This document shows, one piece after another, positions 1 to 11,690 of a DNA stretch of 64,000 nt. Position numbers and translations under genes: made by a program. A model generated the notes under the pieces. It searched no databases, was not told the origin of the DNA, and worked only from the letters and a program-made list of their open reading frames with translations. Source of the DNA: Acorus gramineus (lineage: Eukaryota > Streptophyta > Magnoliopsida > Acorales > Acoraceae); assembly GCA_030737835.1 (NCBI GenBank), contig JAUJYN010000014.1:1216819-1280818 (forward strand), read 5' to 3'. The first letter of the stretch is position 1. Each line of letters opens with the position of its first letter.

Positions 1-2481
1 TATGCGAGGGGTGAGGCACACGCTCAATGAATAGCACAACCCATGCATCAAAATATATTTATTAACCACAATTAATCAAATCAATAGCCTCAAAGTGGCA
101 AGAACTACACAAATCCGGTGGGTCGTTACATCGCCGAACCACCACACCCTCACCCTCACCCCTCAATAGGTGACATAGGATATTGAGACTTAATAGGCTG
201 ATAATCATCCTTACACAAATCAAGTGGGTCACCACATCGCCGACCCACCACACCCTCACCCTCACCCCTCAATATGGTGACATAGGATATTGGGACTGAC
301 TAGGCTGTTGGTCACCCTTGGTCCACCTATAGTCTCTCCCCACTCTGTAGGCCGCTTGGCCACTCCCACATTCAGCACAGTCCGTCCCAAATCAGGATGT
401 GCCTACTGATGGGAGCCCTCCACGGGACAGCCTTTCTAACGCTAAGACAGTCTCTACATGGATCCAACGATGGGAACAGAACAGCCTATCCATACGCATA
501 TGATCCACTCGGATCTGCCGACAACACATCTCAACAACTCTAATGTCTTGAATTCTTCAGAATTCCTCCAGGGCGCATAACCAAGATGCGGGGAAACATA
601 TATTACAATAATATTGGGAAAAGAACCCTTGGGAGGGGACCATGAGGTCCCGATATAGGACATCCCGACAACCAAACAAGGAACACGGAGTACCCTAGCC
701 CGGGTCTCAATGTTGACCTCGCAAGGCCCCTTAATATTCCCTAAGGCATGATAATAGTCATAAGTTCACATTTAATTTAATAAATTAAACTAATAGGACA
801 CATGCATAGGTCGAGGCTTCCTAGCATGAGAACAGGGTGGCAGGATGCATGGCCCTTACACATATCCTAAGGGTGCAAGTCCCTAACATACAAAGTCTAG
901 GGTTGCATGCATTCTACACGCTAATCATGCTTGCATGGATTTCATATTAACAAGTTAATATTAACTATGGTGCCCCAGGGGAGGACGGTATACGCCGAAG
1001 TGCATATAACGCCTCCCAACTGGGTTGGGTTGTCCCACTCACTGATAACCGGGTCGTCGCGCGACCGTCCGTCAAGATCTGCAAGACAGGGTAATCAACT
1101 TGGTGAGTAAAATACACAAATACACCAAAAATACACTAAAAATACACAACACTCGGGCAAACGTACATACGGCCCGTACGCACGCGAGCCCGAGCACCCC
1201 GACTCAATCCTGAACCCCCGGGCAGCCGCACGCACGGCCACCCCGCCCCATCGCGCACACACCGCACGCCCTGCGCCCAGCGTCTCGCCCCGCGCGCATC
1301 CCGCGCGCACCACCACTCGCCCCATCGCGCGCACACCGCACGCCTGCGCCTCTGCGCAGCGCTCCGCGTGAACGCCCCCGCACGGTGCCCTGCGCGCAGC
1401 ATCCGCACGCGGCCCCCTGCACGCGGCACGCACTGCGCCTCTGCGCAGCGCCCTGCGCGCATGCCCCCGCACGGCGCCCAGCACGCAGCACCCGCACGCT
1501 CCTGCTCCACCCACGTGCACGCCCGTGCGCACGCCCGCGCTGCTCTGCCTGCCTGCTAGTCTACCCGGGACAGCCTGCCATCCTGCCCGAGCCACCCTAC
1601 CACCCCTCACCGGCCACCAATGGCCACCAACAGCCACCAACCGCCACCAACAGCCACCCACACCCAAAAACACCCTCCTAACATGCATCTAAGCAAGAAA
1701 AGGAAGGAAAGAAGGTTTACCCTAGGAGAGGAAAGGAAGGGAAGGGAAGTTCGAGAGCTCTTCGCGCACCGAAACACCTCCTCAAGGACCACCACCACCT
1801 AGATCTCTACCTAGCCCAAGAGGGGCTGAAATCAGAGGAGAAAAGGGGGGTGTTAGAGGGGGTCAAACTCATGGGAACTCGAATCCGAGACCACCGGTGG
1901 ATAGATCGGGAGCTCACCTTATCTTTCTCTTCTTTGGGTTCTTGGTTTCAAGCACTCTAACTAGCTCAAAACAAAGAAAAAGAGAGAGGGGGAGAGAGAA
2001 ATTTAATTGGGGAAGATGATGAATAGTGGGGGAGATATTTTAGCTCACTTAAATAAGTCAACACCACTTAGATTAGGCTAACTAGGTTTAATTAGGGTTA
2101 AGAGAGGATTAGGGAAGCTTTAAGTGACTTCTGACTTGGGTCAACCCAACCACACAAAAAACAAAAGGGGTTGACCAAGTCATGGGCCCACTTTGACCAA
2201 GTCAAGTCTCCCAATGACTTCTCGCTCGGTCAAAACCCGGATACGCCGCGGAACTGCGAAATTCTGAAACGTTGCCGGAATTCGATGAAATTTTTGTGAG
2301 TGGCTTAGAATGGCACCAGGACACATAATATGCAGTTAGATTTTCAATCGGAGTCCTCAAACTCAGGATGATAGCTAACAGTCCAAAATTTTAGCGGTTC
2401 CGATCGAAAAACGAAAAAACTCAAAAACTGCCAAAATGCTCCAATGGTTACCAAAAGACTAAAAGTGACACATATATAACA
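1..2481 (-). mobile_element. LTR A, 3' LTR of chromovirus internal 1 (cut by window edge)
   Basis: Minus-strand LTR whose 5' end (TGTTATATATGTG read on the minus strand) lies at 2481, directly after the polypurine tract of internal 1. The other end, expected to finish in CGTGACA, is outside the window; by comparison with LTR B about 0.4 kb is missing. It contains CTTATTTAAG (2048-2057, minus reading) as a TATA-like box, a pyrimidine-rich zone, a GC-rich block (about 1150-1600), and two copies of the CCCTCACCC-bearing subrepeat (about 100-300). It resembles LTR C more than LTR B, for example in the AT-rich stretch around 730-780 and the segment around 2150-2210. Confidence 0.93.
1079..1720 (-). 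other. Candidate leader intron 1 in LTR A
   Basis: Read on the minus strand, CTAGG/GTAAAC forms a donor at 1720 and CCTGTCTTGCAG/ATC an acceptor ending at 1079, with TTTACTCACC upstream as branch point. A 36-nt box (1043-1078) follows, then GTGAGT (1037-1042). The 642-bp interval holds the GC-rich block. The support is conservation of the same signals in all other LTR copies here; splicing is not proven. Confidence 0.45.
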
Positions 2482-2500
2482 TTCTCCCCCCCTTAGGAAA
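2482..2500 (-). promoter_or_regulatory. Polypurine tract of internal 1
   Basis: On the minus strand a CCTAAGGGGGG-type purine run ends immediately before the TGTTATAT start of LTR A. This position and composition are those of the second-strand primer of LTR retrotransposons. The same tract precedes LTR B (10223-10240) and LTR I (42558-42575). Confidence 0.85.
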
Positions 2501-2529
2501 TTTTGTCCTCAAAATAAATACAAGAACAT

Positions 2530-5500
2530 CTAAGAAGGGAAAAGATGCGGATACGTGTCACGCATGGCGTCCTTGAGCTCCCAAGTGGCCTCGGCACCGG
2601 AACGGTGCTGCCATCGCACCTTGACCAGCTGGACGGTCTTGGTGCGGAGCCTCTTCTCGCGGCGGTCCAGGATCTCAATCGGTTGCTTGACGAAAGGCAA
2701 GTCCGGCTCAAAGACGAGCGGCTCGAACGGGATGACGTGAGCAGGATCATGGACATAGCGCCTCAGCTGCGAGACATGGAAGACGTCATGTGTCTGAGCC
2801 AACTGTGGGGGCAGAGCTATGCGATAGGCCACCTCCCCAACTCGCTCGAGGATGAGGAACGGCCCAATGAAACGCGGACTCAGCTTGCCCCGCACACCGA
2901 AACGGAAGATGCCCTTCATCGGGGACACCTTCAAGAAGACATGGTCACCAACCTCGAAGGCGAGCTCACGGCGACGACGGTCGGCGTAGCACTTCTGACG
3001 ACTCTGAGCGACTCGGATACGCTCGCGAATCGTCTTCACCATCTCTGAGGTCTGGTGAACGATCTCTGGTCCCTCCAACTGGTGCTCTCCCACCTCGTCC
3101 CAACACAAGGGGGACCTGCAGCTGCGGCCATAGAGCGCCTCATAAGGAGCCATCCGGATACTCGAGTGGTAGCTGTTGTTGTAGGCAAACTCCACCAATG
3201 GAAGGTGCCTCTCCCAACTGCCCCCAAAATCGAGAACACAGGCTCGCAGCATGTCCTCAAGAGTCTGGATCGTCCTCTCCGACTGGCCGTCCGTCTGCGG
3301 ATGAAACGCTGTACTGAAATGGAGGTTCGTACCAAGGGCGTGCTGGAGGCTACGCTAGAACCTCGAAGTAAAATGCGCGTCTCGATCAGAAATGATGCTG
3401 ACGGGAGTGCCATGGAGACGAACAATCTCAGAGACAAATAACTGCGCCAGGGTGTCCAGAGAATCGGTGAGTCGGATGGGGAGGAAATGAGCAGACTTCG
3501 TCAGTCGATCGACGATCACCCAGATGGCATCGTGACCCGAACGTGACCTCGGCAAACCCGAGACGAAGTCCATGGTGATCTGCTCCCACTTCCACTGAGG
3601 GATCTCAATGGACTGCAGCTTCCCCGCAGGGCGCTGATGCTCCGACTTCACCTGCTGGCATACTAGGCATCGGGCAACGAAACGGGCAATATCCGTCTTC
3701 ATCCCGCGCCACCAGTAGCCACGATGAAGGCCCATGTACATCTTCGTGCCACCAGGATGCACTGTGTACCTCGAACGATGGGCCTCAGAATCCTCCGCTT
3801 CAGCTCTGCGTCGTCAGGAATGCATACTCGGCCTCTGAATCCCAGGATCCCGTCCGCGTGAATCTGGTAGTCCGGACGCTCGCCCCGGGCGACGCCTTCA
3901 GAGAGGACTATAAAATGCGGATCCTTTGCCTGAGCCGTGTGGATATCGTAGAGAAGGACTGGCTGCACCACTAGCCTGGCCAAAAAGCCACCCGCAGGAG
4001 TCTCTCGAACACTGATCCAGCAAGCGGCCTCCTCCAGAAGCCTCCAACGACGGACAGCCATGTGGGCGGCCATGCCCAAGGGCTGCCTACTGAGAGCATC
4101 CGCCACGACATTCGCCTTACCCGGATGGTAAGCGATGTCACAATCATAGTCCGTCAGGAACTCGACCCAACGTCTCTGACGCATGTTGAGCTCCGGCTGG
4201 GACTGCAGATATGTCAAGCTCTTATGATCGGTAAAGAGCTCGAACTCCTCTCCATAGAGGTAATGCCTCCACATCTTCAGCGCAAAGATGATCGCTGCCA
4301 ACTCAAGGTCGTGGGTGGGGTAATTCTGCTCATGGGGCTTCAACTGACGCGACGCGTAAGCCACAACCTTACCGTGCTGCATCAGGACGCAATCCACACC
4401 CAACTGCGATGCATTAGTGTAAACTGCGAACCCACCACTCCCAGACGGAAGGGTAAGAACTGGTGCTGAGGTGAGCCTTCGCTTCAACTCCTGGAAGCTC
4501 TCCTCGCAAGACGGGGACCACTCGAACCGGACATCCTTCCGAGTGAGGCGGGTAAGTGGAACGGCTATCTTCGAGAAACCCTCGACAAACCTCCTATAAT
4601 AACCCGCCAAGCCCAAGAAGCTCTGAATCTCTGTGGGGTTCGACGGTCGACGCCAATTCGACACGGCGAGCGTCTTCTCCGGGTCCACAGATATGCCCTC
4701 ACCAAAAATCACATGGCCCAGAAAAGCCATACGCTCCAACCAGAACTCGCACTTGCTGAACTTGGTGAACAACTGATGTCTGGCCAAAGTCTCCAGACAG
4801 TGCGGAGATGGTGAGCGTGCTCCTCAAGACTCCTCGAGTACACCAATATGTCATCGATGAATACTACCACAAAGGAGTCGAGGAAGGGCCGAAACACCCG
4901 GTTCATTAGATCCATGAAGGCCACTGGCGCATTCGTCAACCCGAACGACAGTACTCTGAACTCGTAGTGCCTATACCGGGTACGAAAGGCCGTCTTCGGA
5001 ATGTCTGACTCCCGGATCTTCAGCTGGTAGTACCCCGAGCGGAGATCGATCTTGGAAAAGACACGCGCTCCCTGGAGCTGGTCAAACAGATCGTCGATCC
5101 ACGGCAATGGGTACTTGTTCTTTACTGTCCACTTGTTCAGCTGATCGATACAAAGCCGCAGCGAACCGTCCTTCTTCCGGACGAACAGGACAGGGGCTCC
5201 CCACGGAGAAACACTCGAACGTGCGAAGCCCTTCTCCAGCAACTCCTCCAACTGCTCCTTGAGCACCCTCAGCTCTGCAGGGGCCATCCGATACGGAGCT
5301 CTCAAAATCGGCTCGGTCCCCGGAATCAGATTGATCTCAAACTCGATCGCGCGATCCGGTGGTAATCCCGGAAGATCATCGGGGAAAACCTCAGGATACT
5401 TTGCCACGATCGGAGTCTGACTGATATCTGCCTGCAGCGGTGCATCCTCCTGAGCAATATACGCTAGAAAGCCCTCGCATCCTCCCTGAAGGAGTCTCCA

Positions 5501-5622
5501 CGCCTGCATGGACGACACGAACCCCAAAGGGGCTACGTCACGATCGCCCACGAACTGGAAAGACCTCCGACCCAGAAGGTGGAAAGACACCGACTTGGCA
5601 AAACAGTCGATGCTGGCTGCGC
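2530..5622 (-). pseudogene. pol: Chromovirus pol (RT, RNase H, integrase, chromodomain-like tail), protease deleted and frame broken
   Basis: Reads right to left. The RT portion (5590-4810) has [20 protein letters not shown] and the active site [11 protein letters not shown]. The RT connection and RNase H (4787-4080) include [10 protein letters not shown] and [13 protein letters not shown], but the first catalytic box reads YTNAS where YTDAS is usual, so a key Asp is lost. Integrase has a CLVCQQVK zinc-binding tail (about 3650), TMDFVSGLP and ISDRDAHF, then HPQTDGQSERT (about 3290), so the D-D-E pattern is traceable. The tail near 2530-2650 (KVRWQHRSGAEATWEL) is chromodomain-like, as in Tekay/Del chromoviruses. 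Defects: the aspartic protease is missing upstream of RT, a frameshift lies near 4800, another near 3770, and TAG replaces Trp at 3355-3357. It cannot make a working polyprotein. Confidence 0.93.
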
Positions 5623-6960
5623 TGGCTGCCTCCTCTGGTCAGCTCGGCCACCCTGTGGCTGCTGCTGACACTGAGGCTGCTGCTGCGGCTGGCGCTGAGG
5701 CTACTGCTGCTGCTGCTGGCGCTGCTGCTGGAACGGCTGCTGAAACGGCTGTTGCTGCAACTGCTGCTGCTGCGGAGGCATCACGCGGGGTCGGCCAGCA
5801 TCGGGGCAATTATACAAGATATGCCCGATGCGCTGACAGTGGTAACAGCGTCGCGTCTCTGGTCGCCTGGCCTGGACTGGCACCGCCGTGATGGGTGCTG
5901 GACCTCGCACTGGCACCGCATCTGCTGGAGGAGAGGCAGCCGCTGACCGATCAAAGCGGGGCCTCTTCTTCTTGCGCTGTCCCTGGTCCTGGCTCCTGGG
6001 TGGCCTCTGATCTGCAGAAGGGGTCAAAACCCTCACGAGGATCCCGAGGTCTCGCTCGAGTGTCTTCGCCCGAGACACCAAGTCAGAGTACCTCGTGAAA
6101 GCCTGGGAGGTGACGTGCACCCGAATGGCACTGCTGAGACCAAGCTCGAATCGACGGCACCGCGTCTCCTCGTCCATCACCAAGGCTGGAGCGAATCTGG
6201 ACAGCCTCGTGAAGCGCGTGGAGTAGTCAGTGACAGACATAGAGCCCTGCGCCAGCTGCTCAAACTCCTGCATCACGATCTGGCGCATCGAGAATGGGAA
6301 GTACTCCTCCAAGAAATACCTCGAGAACCCCGTCCATGAAAGCTGCTCCACTCCCTCTGGGATATCCACTGATCTAGTAGCCCACCAGTCGGCGGCGCTA
6401 CCCTTCAGCATAAAAGTGGCCAGGGAGACTCGCTGGCGATCGGTGCAATGCATGGTCGAGAAGATCGCATCCACCTCCATCAACCATCGCTCTGGAGCAA
6501 GAGGATCCGCCGTCTGACCATGAAACTCGGGAGGGTGGAGCTTCAGAAAGGCTGCGAGGCCACTCTGCTGCACTCGTGCTGTAGCCTCTAGCTCCACCTC
6601 CCTCTCCTGGCGATCGTGAACTCTCGCCGCCGGAATCACCACAGGGACTAGGGGTACATCGGGTACCACAGGCGGATCTGCCACCAAGGGGACCTGTCGA
6701 ACTGCCTCGCGGGCCGCCCGCAGCTCCTGAATCTCCCGTGCCTGCTCTGCCAACACTCTGGTCTGGGCCTCCAATGCCCTGGTCTGCGTCTCCACCAAAT
6801 CTGCTATCCGCGCAAACGCGTGCTCCCAGGCAGGAGGCTCCTGTGCCGATCCTGTCCTCACGGATGAGGACTCTCCAGTAGCATCCTCGCCTCTGGTAGG
6901 TCCGGAAACCTCCAAAGGTCGAGAGGGACCACGTCCGCGCCGTCCTCTGCGAGGAGGCAT
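5623..6960 (-). pseudogene. gag: Chromovirus gag of internal 1, nonsense codon in the Gln-rich tail
   Basis: Starts MPPRRGRRGRGPSRPLEV at 6960 and runs 419 codons to TAG at 5701-5703. Retrotransposon-gag core around residues 140-290 (ERWLMEVDAIFSTM, WWATRSVDIPEG, YFPFSMRQIVMQEFEQL), then a CCHC knuckle CYHCQRIGHILYNC, then a polyglutamine tail. The TAG sits among CAG codons and is explained by one C-to-T change; the frame stays open beyond it through more Gln codons until about 5623, where sequence jumps straight to the pre-RT region of pol in another frame. That junction is the protease deletion. Start chosen because the same MPPRRGR start is kept in four gag copies here, each 8-9 nt after an acceptor-like TTCTTAG. 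Confidence 0.92.
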
Positions 6961-7063
6961 ATCAGCAACCTAAGAAAACCAGACACTAGGATCAGAATTC
7001 TCATATAGAAATCCTAGGACTCATCTCTACGAAAAAGAAGACAATTGGCTCTGACAGGACCAG

Positions 7064-7075
7064 GCTCTGATACCA
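7064..7075 (-). promoter_or_regulatory. Primer-binding site of internal 1
   Basis: The minus strand reads TGGTATCAGAGC just after LTR B, complementary to the 3' end of plant initiator-Met tRNA and typical of chromoviruses. It fixes element orientation and the internal end of the LTR. Confidence 0.9.
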
Positions 7076-7080
7076 ACTTT

Positions 7081-10000
7081 TGTCACTGTCATGCCCCAGG
7101 GCGGCCGTCCTTGGGACGCGACAAGTGCATATATGATATCAGCAGTCTAAACAGGAGGTCAATAATATACCCTAAACAACATCAACAATTTCAACACAGA
7201 CAACAAAGGGCTGACATGATATATACACAAATAGCGGAAGCTAAAAGACTGAATCTGTAACTCAAAAACATATTACAGACTCGATACATAATCAACTGTC
7301 CTGTGAGAGCCAATATATACAAAGACATCCAAATAATATACAAACACGTGCCCAAGCACGGAATATAACACATACAATCAAAGGGGATGCTGATAGCCTC
7401 TGATACTCGCGGGACATGGCGTTACTCCGCTACTGATGAAGTCCCTCGGGGAGCTCCTCCTCCAGATCTGACTCAGATGACTCTGGAGAAAAATATTATG
7501 CGAGAGGTGAGCCACACGCTCAGTGAACAGCACAACCCATGCATCACAGTTTATATTAACCACAATCTCATTATTCAAGCCTCAAAGTGGCAGGAACTAC
7601 ACAAATCCAGTGGGTCGCTATCGCCAACCCACTACACCCTCACCCTCACCCCTCAATAGGTGACATAGGATATTGGGACTTACAAACCACTGGGTCGCTA
7701 CATCGCCGACCCAGCACACCCTCACCCTCACCCCTCAATATGGTGACATAGGATATTGGGACAGACTAGGCTGTTGGTCACCCTTGGTCCACCGTAGTCT
7801 CTCCCCACTCCGTAGGCCGCTTGGCCACTCCCACATTCAGCACAGTCCGTCCCAAATCAGGAGGTGCCTACTGATGGGAGCCCCTTCACGGGACAGCCTT
7901 TCTAACGCTGAGGCAGTCTCTACACGGATCCAACGAAGGGAACAGAACAGTCTATCCATACGCATATGATCCACTCGGATCCGCCGACAACACATCACAA
8001 CAACTCTAATGCCATGAATTCTTCAGAATTCCTCCAGGGCGCATAACCAAGATGCGGGGAACGTATATAATAATAATTAATGAGGGTTATAATATTATTG
8101 GGAAAAGAAACCTTGGGAGGGCAGCATGAGGTCCCGATATAGGACATCCCGACAACCAAACAAGGAACACGGAGTACCCTAGCCCGGGTCTCAATGTTGA
8201 CCTCGCAAGGCCCCTCCCTATAATATTATCTAAGACATGCTAATAATCATATGCTAGCATTTAATTTAATAAATTAAACTAGTAGGACGCATGCATAGGT
8301 CGAGGCTTCCTAGCATGAGAACAGGGTGACAGGATGCATGGCTCTTACACATATCCTAAGGGTGCAAGTCCCTAACATACAAAGTCTAGGGTGGCATGCA
8401 TTCTACACACTAATCATGCTTGCATGGATTACATATTACACGGGTTAATATTGACCATGGTGCCCCAGGGGAGGACGATATACGCCCAAGTGCATATAGC
8501 GCCTCCCTACTGGGTTGGATTGTACCACTCACCAAAGACCGGGTCGTCGCGCGACCGTCCGTCAAGATCTGCAAAATAGGGTAACCAATTCGGTGAGTAA
8601 AATACACAAATAAATCCAAAAATACAATAAAATACACAACACTCGGACAAGCGTACATACGGCCTGTACGCACGCGAGTCCGAGCACCCCGACTCAATCC
8701 CGAACCCCCGGGCAGCCGTACGCACGGCTACCTGACCCAGGCGCACAGCCGTGCCCCACCCCGCGCACCCAGGCGCACTGCCGAGCCCAGCCCGCACGCC
8801 CGGACACCCTGCCGAGCCCCCCACCGGTGCACCGCGCGCTCACTGCGCCCCAGCGCAGCGACTCGCGCGCACACCCGCACGCCCAGCGCCCCATCGCCCG
8901 CCCCGCGGCACCCCGCGCGCACCACCGGCTCACCTCACCACGCGCGCATAGCCTGCTCGCCCTGCGCGCACTGCGCCCCCTGCGCAGCACCCACACACCA
9001 CCCGCTCGTCCAGCCCCGGGTGCACCCGCGCGCACTGCGCCCCAGCGCAGCGCCCCGCATGCGCACTTGCCCGCACTGCGCCCCAGCGCAGTGCCCCGCA
9101 CACACTCCCCGCTCGGCGCCCTGCGCGTAGCACCCGCATGGGGCCCCGCGCGCACGCCCCCGCGCGCTCCCGACAGCGCCCAGCCCTGCGCAGCACCAGA
9201 AGACCCCTGCTCCACCCGCGCGCACGCCTGTACGCACGCCCGCGCGCACGCTCGACAGCGCCCAGCCCTGCGCCTGCCAGCCTGCCTGCCCTGCCTGCCT
9301 GCGCTGCCTGCCTGCGCTGCCAGCCTCCCCGAGCCAACCTACCACCCTGCCCGAGCCACCCTACCACCCCCACCGGCCACCAATGGCCTCCAACCGCCAC
9401 CAACCGCCACCAACAGCCACCACCACTCAAAACCACCCTCCTTACATGCATCTACGCAAGAAAAGGAAGGAAAAAGAGCTTACCCTAGGAGAGGAAAGGA
9501 AGGGAAGGGGACCGGGAGCTCTTCGTGCACCGAAACACCTCCCCAAAGACCTCCACCACCAAAACCTCTTTCAGCCTTCAAAGGGGCTGAAAACAGAGGA
9601 GAAAAGAGGGTGTGAGAAGGGGCTACGCAAGTGGGAACTCTAATCCGAGACCACCGGAAGGTAGATCAGGAGCTCACCTCTCTTTTCTCTTCTTAAGATT
9701 TTTGGATCCAAGCCCTCTAGCTAGGTCAAAAGGGAGAAAAAGAGAGAGGGGGAGAGAGAAAATCAATTGGGGAAGATGATGAATAGTGGAGGAAGATATT
9801 TTAGCTTCACTTATATATAATCCCCACACTTAGATTAGGCTAAGCTAGGTTAATTAGGGTTTAAGCTAGCATTAGGGAGGCTTAAGTGTGGTTTGACCCT
9901 AGTCAACCCAACCACACTAAAATCCAAACATATTTGACCAAGTCAAGTCTCCCAGTGACTTCTCGCTCGGTCAAAACCCGGATACGCTTCAGAACTGTGA

Positions 10001-10222
10001 AATTCTGAAATGTTACCGGAATTTGACGAAATTTTCATGAGCGGCTTGGAATGGCACTAGGGCACATAATATGCAGTTAGATTTTCAATCAGAGCCCTCA
10101 ATCTCAGACGATAGGTAACAGTCCAAGATTTTAGCGGTTCCGATCGAAAAACGAAAAAAACCGAAAAACTGCCAGAATGGTCCAATGGTTACCAGAAGGT
10201 TAAAAGTGACACATATATAACA
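7081..10222 (-). mobile_element. LTR B, shared middle LTR of the array
   Basis: 3142 bp, TG...CA on the minus strand (TGTTATATATG at 10222; end at 7081). It adjoins the PBS of internal 1 on one side and the polypurine tract of internal 2 on the other, so it acts as 5' LTR for one and 3' LTR for the other. The internal-side edge reads TGTCACTGTCATGCCCC, a short duplicated TGTCA. TATA-like TTATATATAA at 9811-9820. It belongs to a different subfamily from A and C: the segments around 8215-8275 and 9890-9945 differ and look more like LTRs I and J. Confidence 0.92.
8569..9483 (-). other. Candidate leader intron 1 in LTR B
   Basis: Minus-strand donor CTAGG/GTAAGC at 9483; acceptor TTTTGCAG/ATC ending at 8569, preceded by TTTACTCACCG. 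The 915-bp interval is dominated by GCGC-rich sequence. A 36-nt box and GGTGAGTGG donor follow. Same arrangement as the other LTRs; splicing is inferred. Confidence 0.45.
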
Positions 10223-10262
10223 TTTTTCCCCCTTAGGAAATTTTGTCCTCAAAATAATACAA

Positions 10263-10862
10263 AAACATCTAGGAAGGGAAGAGATGCGGATACGCGTCAC
10301 GCAAGGCATCCTCGAGCTCCCAAATGGCCTTGGCACCAGAACGGTGCAGCCATCGCACCTTGACCAGATGGACGGTCTTGGTGCGGAGCCTCTTCTCGCG
10401 GCGGTCCATGATCTAAATTAACTGCTCGACGAATGACAAGTCTGGCTCGAAGACGAGCGGCTCGAACGGGATGACGTGAGCAGGATCGTGGACACAACCC
10501 ACACCCAACCGCGATGTTTCGGAGCACACTGCGAACCCACCCCTCCCAGATGGAAGGGTAAGAACTGGCGCTGAGGTGAGCCTTCGCTTAAACTCCAGGA
10601 AGCTCTCCTCGCAAGACGGGGACCATTCGAACCGGATATCCTTCCAAGCGAGGCGGTTAGGAGGTACAGCCATCTTCAAGAAACCCTCGATAAACCTCCC
10701 GCAATAACCCGCCAAGCCTAGGAAGCTCTGAATCTCTGCAGGGTTCGACGGTCGACGCCAATTTGACACGGCGAGCATCTTGACCGGGTCCACAGATATG
10801 CCTTTGCCAGAAAATCACGTGGCCCAGAAAACCATACGCTCCAACCAAAACTCGCACTTAAT
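10263..10862 (-). pseudogene. Collapsed pol remnant of internal 2 (RT connection fused to post-integrase segment)
   Basis: Minus-strand translation keeps the RT/RNase H connection ([24 protein letters not shown]), then passes at about 10500 from the first RNase H residues straight into VHDPAHVIPFEPLVFEP, which lies after integrase in internal 1. Nearly all of RNase H and all of integrase are therefore deleted. A TAG follows shortly after (near 10412), ahead of the chromodomain-like part. The same fusion point and the same stop occur in the I/J element at 42760-42840, so they predate both copies. No RT active site remains. Confidence 0.85.
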
Positions 10863-11690
10863 CCACCATCAGCTGATGCTTCCAGGGTATTCCTTGACTG
10901 AAAAAAGAAACCTTGGGAGGGCACCATGAGGTCCCAATATAGGATACCCCGACAACCAAACAAGGAACATGAAGTGCCCTAGCCCGGGTCTCAACGCTGA
11001 CCTCACACGGCCCCTTAAACCAGAAAAGGAACACTAGAAGAAGACATCACCCTTAAAGAACACTACCAACCTCACTGGATCATCTACATCTAGATAATCA
11101 CCCACCGATAACCTTCAACCTCCATCACAAGACCGGACCCAACCTCCTTGGGAACGGTCGAACAACAATTGGGTCACGAGGCGACGCGTCTTCGCCTCAT
11201 CCACACCCTCACTCCCGAAAGGAGACATATTGGGACTTTGGGAGAGACTTAGACTGCTCTACACCCCTGGTCCACCGGTAGCCTCTCCTCCACACCGTAG
11301 GCCGCCTGGTTCACTCCCATAATTCAGCACAGTCCAAACCCAAATCAGGAGGTGCCTACTAACGGGAGCCCTCTGTCAGGAAGGTCTGTCTAACGCTGAG
11401 GAGTCCCTACACGGATCCGACGAAGGGGAGAACGATTCCACGCTCGCGACATCATTCATTAATCCTCTCCCGGGTAGCCTCTACCTGGCATACTCCCACG
11501 ATCAGTACCCCTCCGACTGCATCGATGGTACCTACGGATGGGAGCCTTCTGCCAGGACGGCTACAACCCGGCCTCCACAACTCAAACAACCACTTTCGAT
11601 ACCCACTTAACGAGATATCTCACACATGCATAACAGCAACCAACACATACATATATATAAGGAACTGGGAAAACAAAAACAATACCTCAG
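10863..11690 (-). mobile_element. LTR-derived block lying between gag and the pol remnant of internal 2
   Basis: This stretch is not gag or pol. About 10905-11010 matches the GTTCCTTGTTTGG-bearing segment of the LTRs; about 11080-11690 matches the distal half of M/D-type LTRs (for example 20100-20340 and 56540-56780), in the element's sense orientation. It carries the CACGGATCCGACGAAGG segment typical of the LTRs. Its pol-side junction, near the CAGGGTATTCC sequence (10875-10890), recurs at 43205-43225 and in element D near 58020. It therefore looks like an inherited chimeric block. Confidence 0.8.

Noticed and set aside
2545..6339. Plus-strand open frames opposite gag/pol
   Set aside because: Shadows of the minus-strand retrotransposon genes; no family resemblance in the plus-strand translations.
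7064..7075. GCTCTGATACCA segments as tRNA genes
   Set aside because: Only the 12-nt primer-binding complement is present; no cloverleaf.
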